Source: an uncultured Lachnospiraceae bacterium (GTDB lineage: Bacteria; Bacillota; Clostridia; Lachnospirales; Lachnospiraceae). From it: 64,000 bases of DNA. The DNA lies in the NCBI GenBank assembly GCA_900316855.1, contig ONEK01000005.1:62001-126000 (forward strand). Reading direction: 5' to 3'. Position numbers and translations under genes: made by a program. This document shows, piece by piece, positions 7,811 through 17,389 of the stretch (its first letter is position 1; each line of letters opens with the position of its first letter). The notes beneath the pieces were generated by a model that saw nothing but the letters and a program-made list of their open reading frames with translations, searched no databases and had not been told where the DNA came from.

Positions 7811-10297
7811 TCAGCGGATATCGTAGACGGAGCGTGCCTTCAGGGAGGTGATGACGCCTTCCTCCACATGAAGCGTGCGGCTGCCCTTCTCGAGGTCGAA
7901 GAAGTTGTCGTCGAAGCGCACATACCCGTTTTCATCGTAGACCTCGACAGATTTCGCGAAGGCGTCCGCTGTGACGGTGACGGCTTTGCCGTCGTCCGAC
8001 ACGGACAGGGTCAGGTGCGGGTCCGCGAAGTGGTAATGCTTCGGCGCGCAGAACAGGACTGACCCTTCCGAAACCGGTCTGTCTTCCCCATCCTTCGTAA
8101 AATGATACGTGAAGTGGTTGTCCAGGAATGCGGTGTCGGAGTAGTCCTTCTTATCCAGCCATCGGCTCGAGAACGGCTCCACTGTGATGGATTCGCTTCC
8201 GGAGTCGATGATGCGGCTCCCGGGGTCACGAAGTTCCCAGCTGACAGTGCCGGAAACCGGCTCCCAGGTCTCGTTTGTCACGCACAGGCGCTCCGTCGAG
8301 ACATTTGGCGAGGGCTCTGCGTTGACGGTGCCGCGGACGGTAATCTCATTGACCTCCTCGCAGGAGATCATGACCGGATTGAAGAACCGGACAGCCGCGT
8401 ACTGGAGGGCCTTCCAGCGGTAGTAGTAGTCGAGCGATGCCCAGGAAGCAACCGGCCAGATATCGTCGAGCTGCCAGTAGATGGCACCCATGCAGCGGTC
8501 ATCATTGCGGTTGCGGCGGAAGTGCTCGACGCCATAGCGGATGGCGTCCGCCTGCAGGAGCTGGCTTGCGTAGACGAGGAGATCAAACCGGTTCGGATAC
8601 AGGTAGGTCTGGGACAGATATTCCAGGATCTTGCCGTTCGCGCCGGAGTTTCGCTGGTGCATCTCCATAGTGCGGGAGAAGATATTGCGCTCATCCGGTT
8701 CGGTAAAGCTGTCGATCGTCAGCGTGTTCGGGAACGACTGGAAGCCGAACTCCGACAGGTAGCGGAAATAGAACTTCCGGTATTCCGTGAACGGCACACC
8801 GCCGTGCCATACCTCCCAGTAGTGAACGTCGCCGCGGTTCGGGTCCTGCGGGTACACGAACTTGCCGCCGGACGAAGGAGAGGACGGCCAGTAGAACGTA
8901 TCCGGGTCCTCCCTCTTCAGGATCTGCGGGATGACATGCTCATTCTGCACGAGGTAGTCCGCACAGGTGATCTCGTCACCCTCATATTCCTTCACGGAGG
9001 CGAACGATTCCATCTCGTTGTTGCCGCACCACAGGCCCAGGCTCGGGTGGTGGCGCAGACGCCTTACATTTTCCTCGATTTCCGCAGTGATATTGGCTTC
9101 GAACTCATCAGTGAGCCGATAATTGGCGCAGGCGAACATCATATCCTGCCATACGACAAAGCCCATCTCATCGCACAGATCATAGAAATAATCGAACGGG
9201 TAGAACCCGCCGCCCCAGACGCGGATCGCGTTGAAGTGGGACTTCCTGCAGATTTCGAGGAGTTTTCGTGTCCGTTTCGGGCTCATGCGGGAAAGGACGT
9301 TGTCCTCCGGGATGTAATCGGCTCCCATGGCAAAGAACGTCCTGCCGTTGACCTCCGTCGCGAAGCTCTCGCCCCATTCGTCCTTCCTGCGGCGGATCGT
9401 GCAGGTACGGAGGCCAATGCGCTTCGTGCTCGTCTCAGTGCCTGCGGGGTCCTGCAGCTCGACCTTCAGCTCATAGAGGGGCTGATCGCCGAGGCCGTTC
9501 GGCCACCACAGCTTCGGATCCGGAACGCGGAATGGCTTTCCGTCCGTGAGACCGTAGGAATTTCCGTCCGGTGAGGTCAGCGTAATCTTTACCGGTACGG
9601 AGCCGCTCTGCAAAACGGTCACCGTGACGTCAACGGCAATTTTTCCCTTATGGGCCTCTTCGGCATGCTCCGGCGCATCCATGGCGGGACGCCCGTCGGA
9701 CAGGGTATGATCCTGATGGATGCGGATGTCCGTGATGCGGGACTTTTCATAGCCAAGGAGGGAGACGTCTTTCCAGATGCCCTCGTCGGGAAGGCGCGGC
9801 CCCCAGTCCCAGCCGAACATGCAGTGCGCCTTTCTGAGGTGCGAAAAGCCCCGCATGGACTCGAACGAGCCGCCGAGGTGGTATTCACGGTCCTGTTCCT
9901 TAATATATTCGGTGGGAGAGTGGATCGCGACCGCAAGGACATTGCCCTCTTCCTTCAGGAGGGAGGTGACGTCATATTCCCACGTGCGGTGCATGTTGAA
10001 CGTGCTGCCCAGAAGTACCCCGTTCAGAGTGATATCCGCGAGCGTATCGATGCCGTCGAAGCGCAGGATCTGATGCGCGGCGTGAAGGATTTCCTTCGGA
10101 ACGTCAAATGCCCTTGTGAAGGTGTAATCGTCCTTTACCAGGTCGAGCGCCTTCAGCTCGTTATCCCGGTAATAGGGATCCTCCATCTTCCCCTTTGCAA
10201 GAAGAAACGAGTAGACCGAGCCGGGAATGGCGCCCTGCACCTTCTCCCCGTCAGGACACAGCATTTCCCATGTGCCGCCTAGTGACATGATCTGCAT
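7811..10297 (-). CDS. GH2 beta-mannosidase, cytoplasmic
   Basis: 828 residues from ATG 10297, chosen because AGGAGGG lies nine bases upstream; an earlier in-frame codon at 10450 adds 51 residues unlike the family. Domain order is GH2 jelly-roll sugar-binding domain (~1-180), Ig-like domain, TIM barrel (~290-620) and C-terminal beta domains. Catalytic residues are visible: acid/base Glu428 in WCGNNEMESF and nucleophile Glu516 in SEFGFQSFP, both typical of the beta-mannosidase branch of GH2. There is no signal peptide, so it would act on imported beta-1,4-mannosides. It converges on the sugar importer operon, a likely functional partner. Confidence 0.92.
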   Translation of the reverse strand: MQIMSLGGTWEMLCPDGEKVQGAIPGSVYSFLLAKGKMEDPYYRDNELKALDLVKDDYTFTRAFDVPKEILHAAHQILRFDGIDTLADITLNGVLLGSTFNMHRTWEYDVTSLLKEEGNVLAVAIHSPTEYIKEQDREYHLGGSFESMRGFSHLRKAHCMFGWDWGPRLPDEGIWKDVSLLGYEKSRITDIRIHQDHTLSDGRPAMDAPEHAEEAHKGKIAVDVTVTVLQSGSVPVKITLTSPDGNSYGLTDGKPFRVPDPKLWWPNGLGDQPLYELKVELQDPAGTETSTKRIGLRTCTIRRRKDEWGESFATEVNGRTFFAMGADYIPEDNVLSRMSPKRTRKLLEICRKSHFNAIRVWGGGFYPFDYFYDLCDEMGFVVWQDMMFACANYRLTDEFEANITAEIEENVRRLRHHPSLGLWCGNNEMESFASVKEYEGDEITCADYLVQNEHVIPQILKREDPDTFYWPSSPSSGGKFVYPQDPNRGDVHYWEVWHGGVPFTEYRKFYFRYLSEFGFQSFPNTLTIDSFTEPDERNIFSRTMEMHQRNSGANGKILEYLSQTYLYPNRFDLLVYASQLLQADAIRYGVEHFRRNRNDDRCMGAIYWQLDDIWPVASWASLDYYYRWKALQYAAVRFFNPVMISCEEVNEITVRGTVNAEPSPNVSTERLCVTNETWEPVSGTVSWELRDPGSRIIDSGSESITVEPFSSRWLDKKDYSDTAFLDNHFTYHFTKDGEDRPVSEGSVLFCAPKHYHFADPHLTLSVSDDGKAVTVTADAFAKSVEVYDENGYVRFDDNFFDLEKGSRTLHVEEGVITSLKARSVYDIR

Positions 10298-10574
10298 ACC
10301 TGTTAGCCCTCCTGTCCGGAGCCTGCCGCATTTACATTGCGGCGCCTCCTGCGTAAAATTGTGATTGCGAATCCCCATATGTGCCGACGGCGGCGTCTCC
10401 CGCAGCTGAATGAAAACACGGCGATACCTGAAGTGCCGTGCTGTCTGCATGCTGTCCCGGTCACCGGCTGCACCATGATTGTAACATTGAGGGAAGAGAT
10501 TGGGGAGAAAATTTAATTAAAATTTTTACCTGAAATTAATTCGAAACAGCCTGTTTTAAGCTATCAGTGAAGTA

Positions 10575-12023
10575 ATGTCAGAACCTCTTATTTTTCATGT
10601 GGATGTTAATTCCGCGTTTCTGTCCTGGTCCGCCTTAAATCGCCTGCAGGAACAGCCGGACGCGCCCGATCTTAGGGATATTCCGTCCGCCGTGGGAGGG
10701 GATGTGAAGACGAGACACGGCATTATCACAGCGCGCTCCATCCCTGCCAAGAAATATGGCATTCATACGGCTGATCCCGTCGTGAAGGCACTCGAGATGT
10801 GCCCGGACCTCGTGCTGGTGCCCGCGGATTTTGAAACTTACCGGAAGTTTTCGCATGCGCTGATGGACATTCTGCGCCGCACTGCCAACGCCGTGGAGCA
10901 GCTCTCGATCGATGAGGCTTTACTGGATATGACCGAAACGGTCAATACTGGTTCTGAGACGGCAAATCCGTCCCATATCTGCTCCGGGACAGGAGGCTTT
11001 CTTATGGAGGAGGAGCGGGACGGGCATATCCCGGGCAGCAGCGGCCATCCCGGAACCTTTCTCGATGAAGGCAGCAGGGTATTTCCGCTTACTGTGGCGG
11101 ATGAGCTTCGGGAGGAGGTCTGGCACAGTCTCGGATTCACGGTCAACATCGGCATTTCCACGAACCGGCTCCTGGCGAAGATGGCGAGTGACTTCATGAA
11201 GCCCGGGAGGATCCACACCCTCTGGCCGGAAGAGGTGCCCGCCAAGATGTGGCCCATGCCGGTCGGGGATCTGTACGGGTGCGGGAAGAAGGGAGCGGCA
11301 AGGCTCAACGACTTCGGCATTCGCACGATCGGCGATGCCGCCCACGCGGACCCGGAGCTGCTGCAGCAGATCCTCGGGGAAAAGGGCGGCCAGTATATTT
11401 ACAATAGTGCGAACGGCATCGCTTCCAGCGCAGTCACCGCGGAGCGCGGTGATGCCAAGAGCTATTCCAATGAGACAACACTTGCCAATGACCTTGGCTA
11501 CGCGAACTTCAACACCGACGCGGTGCCGGTGATCCGGCATCTGTCAGCGAAGGTGGCCAGGCGGCTGCAGAGGGATCACTTTTATGCAGGAACGATCGAG
11601 CTCTCGGTGAAAACGGACGATTTTCACCGCTTCTCGAGGCAGACGCGGCTGCCGCAGTCGACACAGGAGGAAGAAGTGATCGCGGACACGGCGCAGGAGC
11701 TGGCCGCGAAGCTTCTCATCGGCTCCGGGGACGAAGAGGGACTGTTTGCAAAGGGCCGGAAGATCCGCCTCATCGGCGTCGGCGGGACGAACCTCGAGGA
11801 TGATTCCAACCGCCAGATGGACCTGTTCGGATATCTTGCGGAACAGGAACAGGCCAGGAAAGAGGAGGAAGAGAAAAGACACAAGCGGGAGCAGGAACAG
11901 CGGCAGAGAGAACGGCTGGAGCAGGAAAGACAGGAACGCACGAAAAAGCAGACCCGCCTCGATGCCATGCTCCGGGAAGTCAACCAGAAATACGGAAACG
12001 GCACCCTCAGAAAAGGCGGATGA
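10575..12023 (+). CDS. Y-family translesion DNA polymerase (DinB/ImpB-MucB-SamB type)
   Basis: 482 residues. FHVDVNSAFLSW holds the first metal-binding aspartate and LSIDEALLDMT the catalytic SIDE motif; GISTNRLLAKMASDFMKP and the finger and little-finger regions follow. About 45 residues are inserted after the SIDE block (TVNTGSETANPSHICS...) before the conserved helix resumes. The last ~65 residues are an Arg/Glu/Gln-rich coiled coil ending in DAMLREVNQKYGNGTLRKGG, as in Gram-positive plasmid- and chromosome-borne members. Role: lesion bypass. No LexA box is evident. A second Y-family polymerase lies at 29816-31426. Confidence 0.88.
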   Translation: MSEPLIFHVDVNSAFLSWSALNRLQEQPDAPDLRDIPSAVGGDVKTRHGIITARSIPAKKYGIHTADPVVKALEMCPDLVLVPADFETYRKFSHALMDILRRTANAVEQLSIDEALLDMTETVNTGSETANPSHICSGTGGFLMEEERDGHIPGSSGHPGTFLDEGSRVFPLTVADELREEVWHSLGFTVNIGISTNRLLAKMASDFMKPGRIHTLWPEEVPAKMWPMPVGDLYGCGKKGAARLNDFGIRTIGDAAHADPELLQQILGEKGGQYIYNSANGIASSAVTAERGDAKSYSNETTLANDLGYANFNTDAVPVIRHLSAKVARRLQRDHFYAGTIELSVKTDDFHRFSRQTRLPQSTQEEEVIADTAQELAAKLLIGSGDEEGLFAKGRKIRLIGVGGTNLEDDSNRQMDLFGYLAEQEQARKEEEEKRHKREQEQRQRERLEQERQERTKKQTRLDAMLREVNQKYGNGTLRKGG

Positions 12024-12195
12024 GGCAGGTTGCAGCTCGTCGTCGGCGATCTGTTCGTCACGAACACGGGGAGACTGAAAAGCGCATTGAGCCTGGCTGC
12101 TGCAACTCCATCCTGATCTCGCTTAACCAGACCGGCTCTGTCTCCGGGACCATGAACGCCGTCAGGATGACACAAAGGCGCATGCCGTCTTGTAA

Positions 12196-12270
12196 GCAGG
12201 ACAAAAATATTGAATAATTGTCCTGTGTGCAGGACAAAAATATGGAATAATTGTCCTGCGTGCAGGACAA
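12196..12270 (+). repeat. 33-bp tandem repeat with internal inverted repeat
   Basis: GCAGGACAA starts at 12196, 12229 and 12262 (exact 33-base spacing; two full units plus one half-site). Each full unit is CAGGACAA, an A/T-rich spacer, TTGTCCTG. The rest of the 12024-12556 gap contains only the small open frame listed next. Confidence 0.75.
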
Positions 12271-12282
12271 TGGAGCGAAACT

Positions 12283-12456
12283 ATGAATCGAGAGATACGT
12301 GCATTCACACGGCTCAGAAAATTTATTTCCGGCGGAAAGTGCCTTCTCATTACCAACAGTGAGGAAGATACGATCAACGATGACGGGCTCACTGTCAATA
12401 TGATACCAGCCTGGAAGTGGCTGCTGGCGGATCACAAGTCTGTTCCTGCTGGCTGA
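12283..12456 (+). CDS. possible 57-residue small protein
   Basis: ATG 12283 opens a 57-residue frame just downstream of the 33-bp repeats: MNREIRAFTRLRKFISGGKC... to ...WKWLLADHKSVPAG. GGAGCGAAACT upstream is an acceptable ribosome site. The repeats could be its operators. I do not recognise the protein; it may also be a gene remnant. Confidence 0.3.
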   Translation: MNREIRAFTRLRKFISGGKCLLITNSEEDTINDDGLTVNMIPAWKWLLADHKSVPAG

Positions 12457-12556
12457 AGATCCTTGTCAGCCAACATTTCAAGCATCATTGCGGAGGACGC
12501 CCTTTGTCACAACCGTTAACTATTCATTTTGAAAACGTGCTTTTGGAGGAACTTTT

Positions 12557-13252
12557 TTGGAAGAGGTAGGAACCTTGATGGACGAGAAGCGTTTTCCGCT
12601 TTATGCCGCGGTGCGGAATGATCACGCGGTGAACGTGTATATCCAGGAGCAGAACGAATCCATGAAGGCCCTGGAATATACTGAGCACAGCTTTGCCCAT
12701 GTAGGCGTGGTTACGAGGCGTACCTTCGATATCCTTGAGAATCTCGGCGCCGATGACCACACGACGGATCTTGCGCTGACGGCGGCATGTCTGCACGACA
12801 TCGGCAACATCGTAAACCGTGTCGATCACAGTCAGTCGGGCGCCATGATGGCGTTCCAGATCCTGAACCGGCTTGGCTTTTGCCCGGAGGACATTGCGCC
12901 GGTCATCTGTGCCATCGGCAATCATGACGAGGGGACCGGCGTTCCGGTCAGCACGATCAGCGCGGCACTCATCCTCGCGGATAAATCGGATGTCCGCCGC
13001 AGCCGTGTGCAGGAGCGGGATCCTCAGAAATTCGACATTCATGACCGTGTGAACTATTCCGTCACGAAATCGGAGCTCCGTGTGAACCGGGAAAAGGACG
13101 GCATCACCTTAAAGCTTACGGTTGATCCGCAGTACGGGGAGATCGGCGAATACTTCGAAATCTTCATGTCCCGCATGTTGATGTGCCGCAAGGCCGCGGA
13201 ATTCCTGGGGCTGCACTTCCACCTTGTCATCAATGACCAGAAGATGATGTGA
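12557..13252 (+). CDS. HD-domain phosphohydrolase
   Basis: 231 residues. HD-superfamily metal ligands are present in order: His in EHSFAHV, the HD pair in CLHDIGN, a further HD in GNHDEG, and Asp in LADKSDVRRS. These proteins are metal-dependent phosphohydrolases acting on nucleotides or phosphorylated signals; the substrate here is unknown. The chosen TTG start has GGAGGA six bases upstream; ATG 12578 (MDEKRFPLY) is an alternative with GAGGTAGG. A short C-terminal extension after residue 170 is not part of the HD core. Confidence 0.85.
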   Translation: MEEVGTLMDEKRFPLYAAVRNDHAVNVYIQEQNESMKALEYTEHSFAHVGVVTRRTFDILENLGADDHTTDLALTAACLHDIGNIVNRVDHSQSGAMMAFQILNRLGFCPEDIAPVICAIGNHDEGTGVPVSTISAALILADKSDVRRSRVQERDPQKFDIHDRVNYSVTKSELRVNREKDGITLKLTVDPQYGEIGEYFEIFMSRMLMCRKAAEFLGLHFHLVINDQKMM

Positions 13253-13264
13253 GGGGCAGCGGAA

Positions 13265-13591
13265 TCACAGCGGCCGCAGCTCGCTCCTTCTATAGGCGCG
13301 GATGGCGGCACCCTTCGCTCCGTCAAACGTGTACACCTCGATCCCTGCCCTACGCATCGCTGCGAGTGCCTTCGGCCCGATGTTCTTGCAGATGATCTTA
13401 TCGATCATCGACTTCTGCATCTGCGCGGTCAGGTCGTCCCCGTCATCCGGATACAGCTCCAGGAGCTCGTCCTTTTTCTGCTTTCCATCGACATAGTAGT
13501 AAACCCAGAATGTTTTTGTCTTCTCAAAGTAGGGAATATCCTTCCCTCCGCCGTCATACGTGACGGCGACGATCTCGATATTGTCCTTCAT
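13265..13591 (-). CDS. NifB/NifX-family (dinitrogenase FeMo-cofactor-like) protein
   Basis: 108 residues. MIDKIICKNIGPKALAAMRRAGIEVYTFDG matches the core of the NifX/NafY/NifB C-terminal fold, where a strand, GP-helix and second strand bind iron-sulfur or molybdenum-iron clusters. In non-diazotrophic anaerobes such proteins are usually unassigned metal-cluster binders. No nif genes lie nearby. It converges on the HD gene, with 12 bp between them. Confidence 0.75.
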   Translation of the reverse strand: MKDNIEIVAVTYDGGGKDIPYFEKTKTFWVYYYVDGKQKKDELLELYPDDGDDLTAQMQKSMIDKIICKNIGPKALAAMRRAGIEVYTFDGAKGAAIRAYRRSELRPL

Positions 13592-13832
13592 GTATTCCTC
13601 TGATTTCTCCCTGACAAGCCTGCAGCACAGACATCGGCCGGCTCATGAATATCTCACATCGACCTGTATTTCATTCTGAAGTTTAAAATTACAGAAAAAT
13701 CTTATCATGATTAAGGCCGACTAACAACCGTTCGTGCACCTGTTTCTGCTTTCTAAGCTGCGCTGCCCTGCAAAGTCTCTGCAGCAGGCACAGACAAAGA
13801 AAAAAGTGAGCTGTTCTTTCCAAAAAGTCACG

Positions 13833-13864
13833 GGTAAAATTTTAAGCAACAGGTAAAATTTTAA
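13833..13864. promoter_or_regulatory. tandem AT-rich palindromes upstream of the surface protein
   Basis: GGTAAAATTTTAA occurs at 13833-13845 and 13852-13864, a 19-base spacing (about two helical turns). Each contains the palindrome TAAAATTTTA. They lie 124-155 bases before the surface-protein start and may be operators. The rest of the 13592-13987 gap shows no gene. Confidence 0.45.
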
Positions 13865-13987
13865 CCAAATTTTGTCCTTCTTATAATGATTTTTGTGATT
13901 GGCAGAGTGCTATATTCTTCAACCGGAAAGTGAAATATATAACGCTTCAGGCATCGAAGACCGGAGAAAGAAAAGGACGAAATCATT

Positions 13988-15763
13988 TTGAAGAATCGTA
14001 TACTTAACAAAATCGCACTGCTCGGAACCGCTTTCGTACTCACAGCGGAGGCTCCGATGACTGTATAAGCGGAAGCACCGGAAAACGCCGCGGAATCCGG
14101 TGAAGCATCTGACGCATCTGATGCTGAGAGCGATGCTCCTGCACAGACAGAGGAAGAGGCTCCGGCTCCTTCCAATGATGCGCCCGCGGAATCCGCACCG
14201 GAGACGGAGGATCCTGCAGAACCGGAAGGCTCGGACGAGCCGGAAGAGGCGGTCAATGCACCCTCTGAACCCGAAGCACAGGTGTCATCAGAAGCTGTTC
14301 CCGAAACTGCTCCCGCAGAAGCTGCTTCTGAAACTGCTTCCTCAGAAGACAGCTCAGCAGATGCGGAATCCAATACAGAAGAAGCAGCCGCGGCAGAGGC
14401 AGATCCCGATGTTGACAGAAGCCGGGAGGTTTCTGCCGGGGAATAGGCTGCAGTAACCGCTTCCATCGAAAACACATCCGCAGAGGTATACTCCACGGCA
14501 GCGCTCACAAAAGAAGCGTTATCCGCAGAAGAGACGGCTGCAGCTCCTGCACCGGAAAAGGTAAATACCGCAGCTGTCATCGCTGAGACGAAGCCGGAAA
14601 AGGGAGCTGAAGCCGAGACAGGAACGAAGCCGGAGGCTGCCACAGAATCCTCTGAGACGGATTCTGCCGGAAAGAAAGAGGAAGAGGCCGAAGTTCCTTC
14701 CGTGGAGATCAGCGCCGCTGAGCCCGAAGATGAAGAGCCTTCCGATCTTCCGGCTGCGGCACCCGTGGCAATGCCCCGCAGGGCAATGTCTTCCAAAGCG
14801 ATGCTCTCCGCGCCGCTCAGCGAGGAGGCCCTGAAGGAAGCAGTTACTGAGCCCCTTCTGTACACGCAGAGAGAGGATGGTGCCTATGAGATCGGAAGCT
14901 TCGAAGCCCTGAAGCAGTTCCTGAACAAAGATTACACCAACGTTGCCGCGGCGAGCACGCTCCTGAAGGAAGCGGGAAGTGCCGCAGGCAGTGAGGAGAA
15001 GGGCGCGGCATCGGCAACGGAACGCGTCATCCTGACCGGAGATATCGATGCCACCGAGACGCTCGAGATCCGGGAAGACCGCAGCATCACCCTTGAATCG
15101 GATACGGACGGTCAGGACAATCAGGCAAGCGCAACGATCAGCAAATCGGCTGGCGGCTTTCAAAGCATCAGCAGCATAAGCTACCTGTTCCATGTCGCAA
15201 AGGGTGCAATTCTCACCTTAAAGAACGCGATCCTGAACGGCGGCGGGGTTAACACCGAAGGCACCTTCAATATGGAGGGCGGCGAAATTACCGGAATCAA
15301 TAATAATGACAGCCGCTTGCATAATGCGGAGGGTGCCGCGGTTGACGTCAAGGGCGAGAGCGCGCAGTTCAATTTATCCGGCGGCTCGATTCACGACAAT
15401 ACGCTGCAGGAGCTCAGCCTCATCAAGGTGGCAGACAACGCGGTTATGAACATGTCAGGCGGCAGCATCACCAATAATAAGGCGAATGTTCAGCAGGGCA
15501 CGGTGTCCATCGGCTATTTCGGAGGCAGTCAGCAGAATCAGGGAGGGACCCTGAACCTGTCCGGCGGTGAGATCTCCAACAATATCAACTATGGCTGGGG
15601 CGGCGGTGTAGGCGTATGGAACGACTCCACCATGATTATGACCGGTGGTAAGATCACCGGAAACCAGGCAGGAACCAATGGCGGCGGCGTTGCGGTATAC
15701 GCTGATCCGGGAAGGAAAACCACCTTCGTCCTGAACGGCAGGGACGCGGAGATTTCCCATAAT
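13988..15763 (+). pseudogene. surface beta-helix protein, 5' part, interrupted by two stops and a transposon
   Basis: TTG 13988 opens KNRILNKIALLGTAFVLTA, a signal peptide. The same frame then has TAA at 14066-14068 and TAG at 14444-14446, with coherent Ala/Glu/Pro-rich coding before, between and after. From about 14700 comes a region leading into right-handed beta-helix turns (repeated MxGGxI/LSGGxIxxN motifs, ~15240-15760). The stops are each one change from sense (TTA to TAA, CAG to TAG). At 15763 the coding is cut by the composite transposon and resumes at 20281. Intact, it would be an exported polymorphic-outer-membrane/adhesin-like repeat protein. Confidence 0.8.
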
Positions 15764-16017
15764 TGTGAACTCTGCAAAAAAGTTACACTAAACGCATTCA
15801 CGGGTTCAAAAGCGTCATGACCTCTTCGAGACTTTTGCCGCTTTTGAGATATGCATCCATGATGGCATCAGCCTCGATCTGCCGCTTCTGATCCTGTAGA
15901 TCCTTGAGCTTGTCCACAAGTTTATTGTACCGGTCCTGCAGCCTGCATATTTCCTGGACTTTTCGGGATTTTTTGGAAATATGGAACTTTTAGTGGAACT
16001 CATTTGCAGAGTTCACA
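15764..16017 (-). mobile_element. 254-bp internally deleted IS copy (MITE-like)
   Basis: It carries both ends of the full IS but no transposase. Left 180 bases match 18163-18343, right 75 bases match 20201-20275; the junction lies at CTGCAGCC (15936-15943), an octamer present at both breakpoints of the full copy (18336-18343, 20194-20201). It retains the 3' part of the IS accessory frame uninterrupted on the minus strand (...KLKDLQDQKRQIEADAIM...). It can only move using transposase supplied by the full copy. Confidence 0.88.
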
Positions 16018-16048
16018 ATTATTGCAAAAAGGTATTCATTTGATTTAT

Positions 16049-16087
16049 ATATATCGTGTTGACGATATAACGGGTTGACGATATACT
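16049..16087 (+). promoter_or_regulatory. promoter and autoregulatory repeats of the xre-zeta-PHP operon
   Basis: TTGACG (16059-16064), 17 bases, TATACT (16082-16087). GTTGACGATATA occurs twice (16058-16069, 16074-16085; 16-base period), and TATATCGT (16049-16056) forms an inverted repeat with ACGATATA (16062-16069). Operators overlapping both promoter elements fit repression by the Xre protein, as known for toxin-antitoxin operons. Confidence 0.75.
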
Positions 16088-16106
16088 GCTATAGATAGGA
16101 TAAAAA

Positions 16107-16574
16107 ATGATGTTACAGGATTTTTGTAAAAGCCGTGGCGTTTCTCTATATAAATGTGCTAAAGACACGGGTATTCCTTATTCGACGCTATTTGAATTTG
16201 CTACAGGGAAACATTCGCCAGAAACAGCCGGCATATCAATGTACAAAAAAATAGCCGACTATTTTTATATGCCAGTTGATATTTTATATCAGATTTGCAG
16301 AGGAGACTCTATGATGCCTGAAATAAAGACCGATGATATAGTATTAAAAGCTGAAATGTATTCTGAATTGATTAATGATATGCAGGCAAAAATCTATGAA
16401 TATTCTCAAACAGTGAATGGAAATTTAAAAAAAGAGATACAGGTTTTAAACGAACAGCTGTCTGAAGCCAGGATGGAAGTGCGAATTTATACAGATGAAG
16501 CTCATTTTAAGAAATGGAATGATTTGTTATTATCTGTAAGGTCCGCAATATTAAGAGATAGTTTTTGGGGGTAA
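16107..16574 (+). CDS. Xre-family HTH antitoxin (PezA-like)
   Basis: 155 residues. The N-terminal helix-turn-helix covers ~residues 4-60 (SLYKCAKDTGIPYSTLFEFATGKHSP), followed by a charged helical C-terminal half (~85-150). The size and layout match PezA, whose C-terminal part neutralises a zeta-type toxin while the HTH represses the operon. It is first in a tight three-gene operon, eight bases before the zeta ATG. Sequence is AT-rich compared with chromosomal neighbours, consistent with transfer on the transposon. Confidence 0.78.
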   Translation: MMLQDFCKSRGVSLYKCAKDTGIPYSTLFEFATGKHSPETAGISMYKKIADYFYMPVDILYQICRGDSMMPEIKTDDIVLKAEMYSELINDMQAKIYEYSQTVNGNLKKEIQVLNEQLSEARMEVRIYTDEAHFKKWNDLLLSVRSAILRDSFWG

Positions 16575-16582
16575 GAACATAT

Positions 16583-17389
16583 ATGCCATATACAGATTAT
16601 GCAGATGATACTGTCAATGATCAACAGTTTGAGCAGATATACCAGGTGATTCGTTCAGATTTGACACATGGAAAGGCTGCTGAAAAAGAAAAATGCACGA
16701 TCATATTGGGCGGGCAGCCGGGTTCCGGTAAATCCAGTTTTTATCGGATGCGTGATGATCTGCTGAATTATATTGCCATTAATGGAGATGAATACAGGCG
16801 TTTTCACCCCAATTATCAAAATATAATCAAAACGGATCCTGAACATTATGCCGAACGGACACAAAAATTCAGTAACAGAGTAGTCGAAAAACTGATTACT
16901 GATCTTGGCAGCAACGGCTATAATTTAATCATAGAAGGTACATTACGAAATCCAAATGTCCCTATAAATACATGTAAATATCTTCAAAGCCAGGGATATA
17001 ATCCTACTCTTGTTGTTGTCGCATGTGATGCTGAAAAAGCGTGGTTATCAACACTGTCGAGGGCATCATTGTTAAAATCACAGGGACTTGCGCCAAGGTT
17101 GGTTCCAATAGATGTTTACGACATTACCGTCAATAATATTGCGGATAGTCTGCAGCAAATAGAAGAGAGCCATTGTTTTGCAAGTATTACGATAATTAAT
17201 CGCGAAGGGGAAATACTGTATCCAGATGATAGTCAGAATAAAGCGTCTGATATCTTATCCCGTGCATTAAATCTTGATAATTGGAGACAGAAGCTCCCAT
17301 TTTATAAAAAAGATTATATTCAGAAAAAAATAGCAATTTTGCAGGATGCGTTACATCAGTCCGACATAGATAATGATCTTGAACGTTAA
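16583..17389 (+). CDS. zeta toxin family kinase (PezT-like)
   Basis: 268 residues from ATG 16583 (GGGGG upstream; an in-frame codon at 16565 inside the previous gene is less likely). Walker A is GGQPGSGKSS (residues 43-52); INGDEYRRFHP carries the expected catalytic Asp, and a later NLIIEGTLRNP block is typical of zeta toxins. Characterised members phosphorylate UDP-N-acetylglucosamine and so poison cell-wall synthesis. The C-terminal ~60 residues are less conserved. It overlaps the following PHP gene by 17 bases, an unusual extension of the usual two-gene module. Confidence 0.85.
   Translation: MPYTDYADDTVNDQQFEQIYQVIRSDLTHGKAAEKEKCTIILGGQPGSGKSSFYRMRDDLLNYIAINGDEYRRFHPNYQNIIKTDPEHYAERTQKFSNRVVEKLITDLGSNGYNLIIEGTLRNPNVPINTCKYLQSQGYNPTLVVVACDAEKAWLSTLSRASLLKSQGLAPRLVPIDVYDITVNNIADSLQQIEESHCFASITIINREGEILYPDDSQNKASDILSRALNLDNWRQKLPFYKKDYIQKKIAILQDALHQSDIDNDLER

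Noticed and set aside
8102..9574. 490-residue plus-strand open frame
   Set aside because: Antisense of the GH2 beta-mannosidase; no family motifs.
12196..12270. Short CRISPR array
   Set aside because: Only two units with no variable spacers; arms form operator-like palindromes.
14066..14446. Stop codon readthrough or recoded stops in the surface gene
   Set aside because: Two different stops (TAA and TAG), no recoding structure seen, and the gene is also broken by a transposon, so decay is simpler.
13861..14865. 334-residue Ser/Ala-rich minus-strand frame
   Set aside because: Mirror of the Ala/Glu/Pro-rich stretch of the surface-protein pseudogene; the plus strand carries the signal peptide and beta-helix frame.
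15764..16017. Independent insertion of the mini-IS
   Set aside because: Its right flank is ATTAT, not ATAAT, so it has no target duplication of its own here; only the outer composite ends match.
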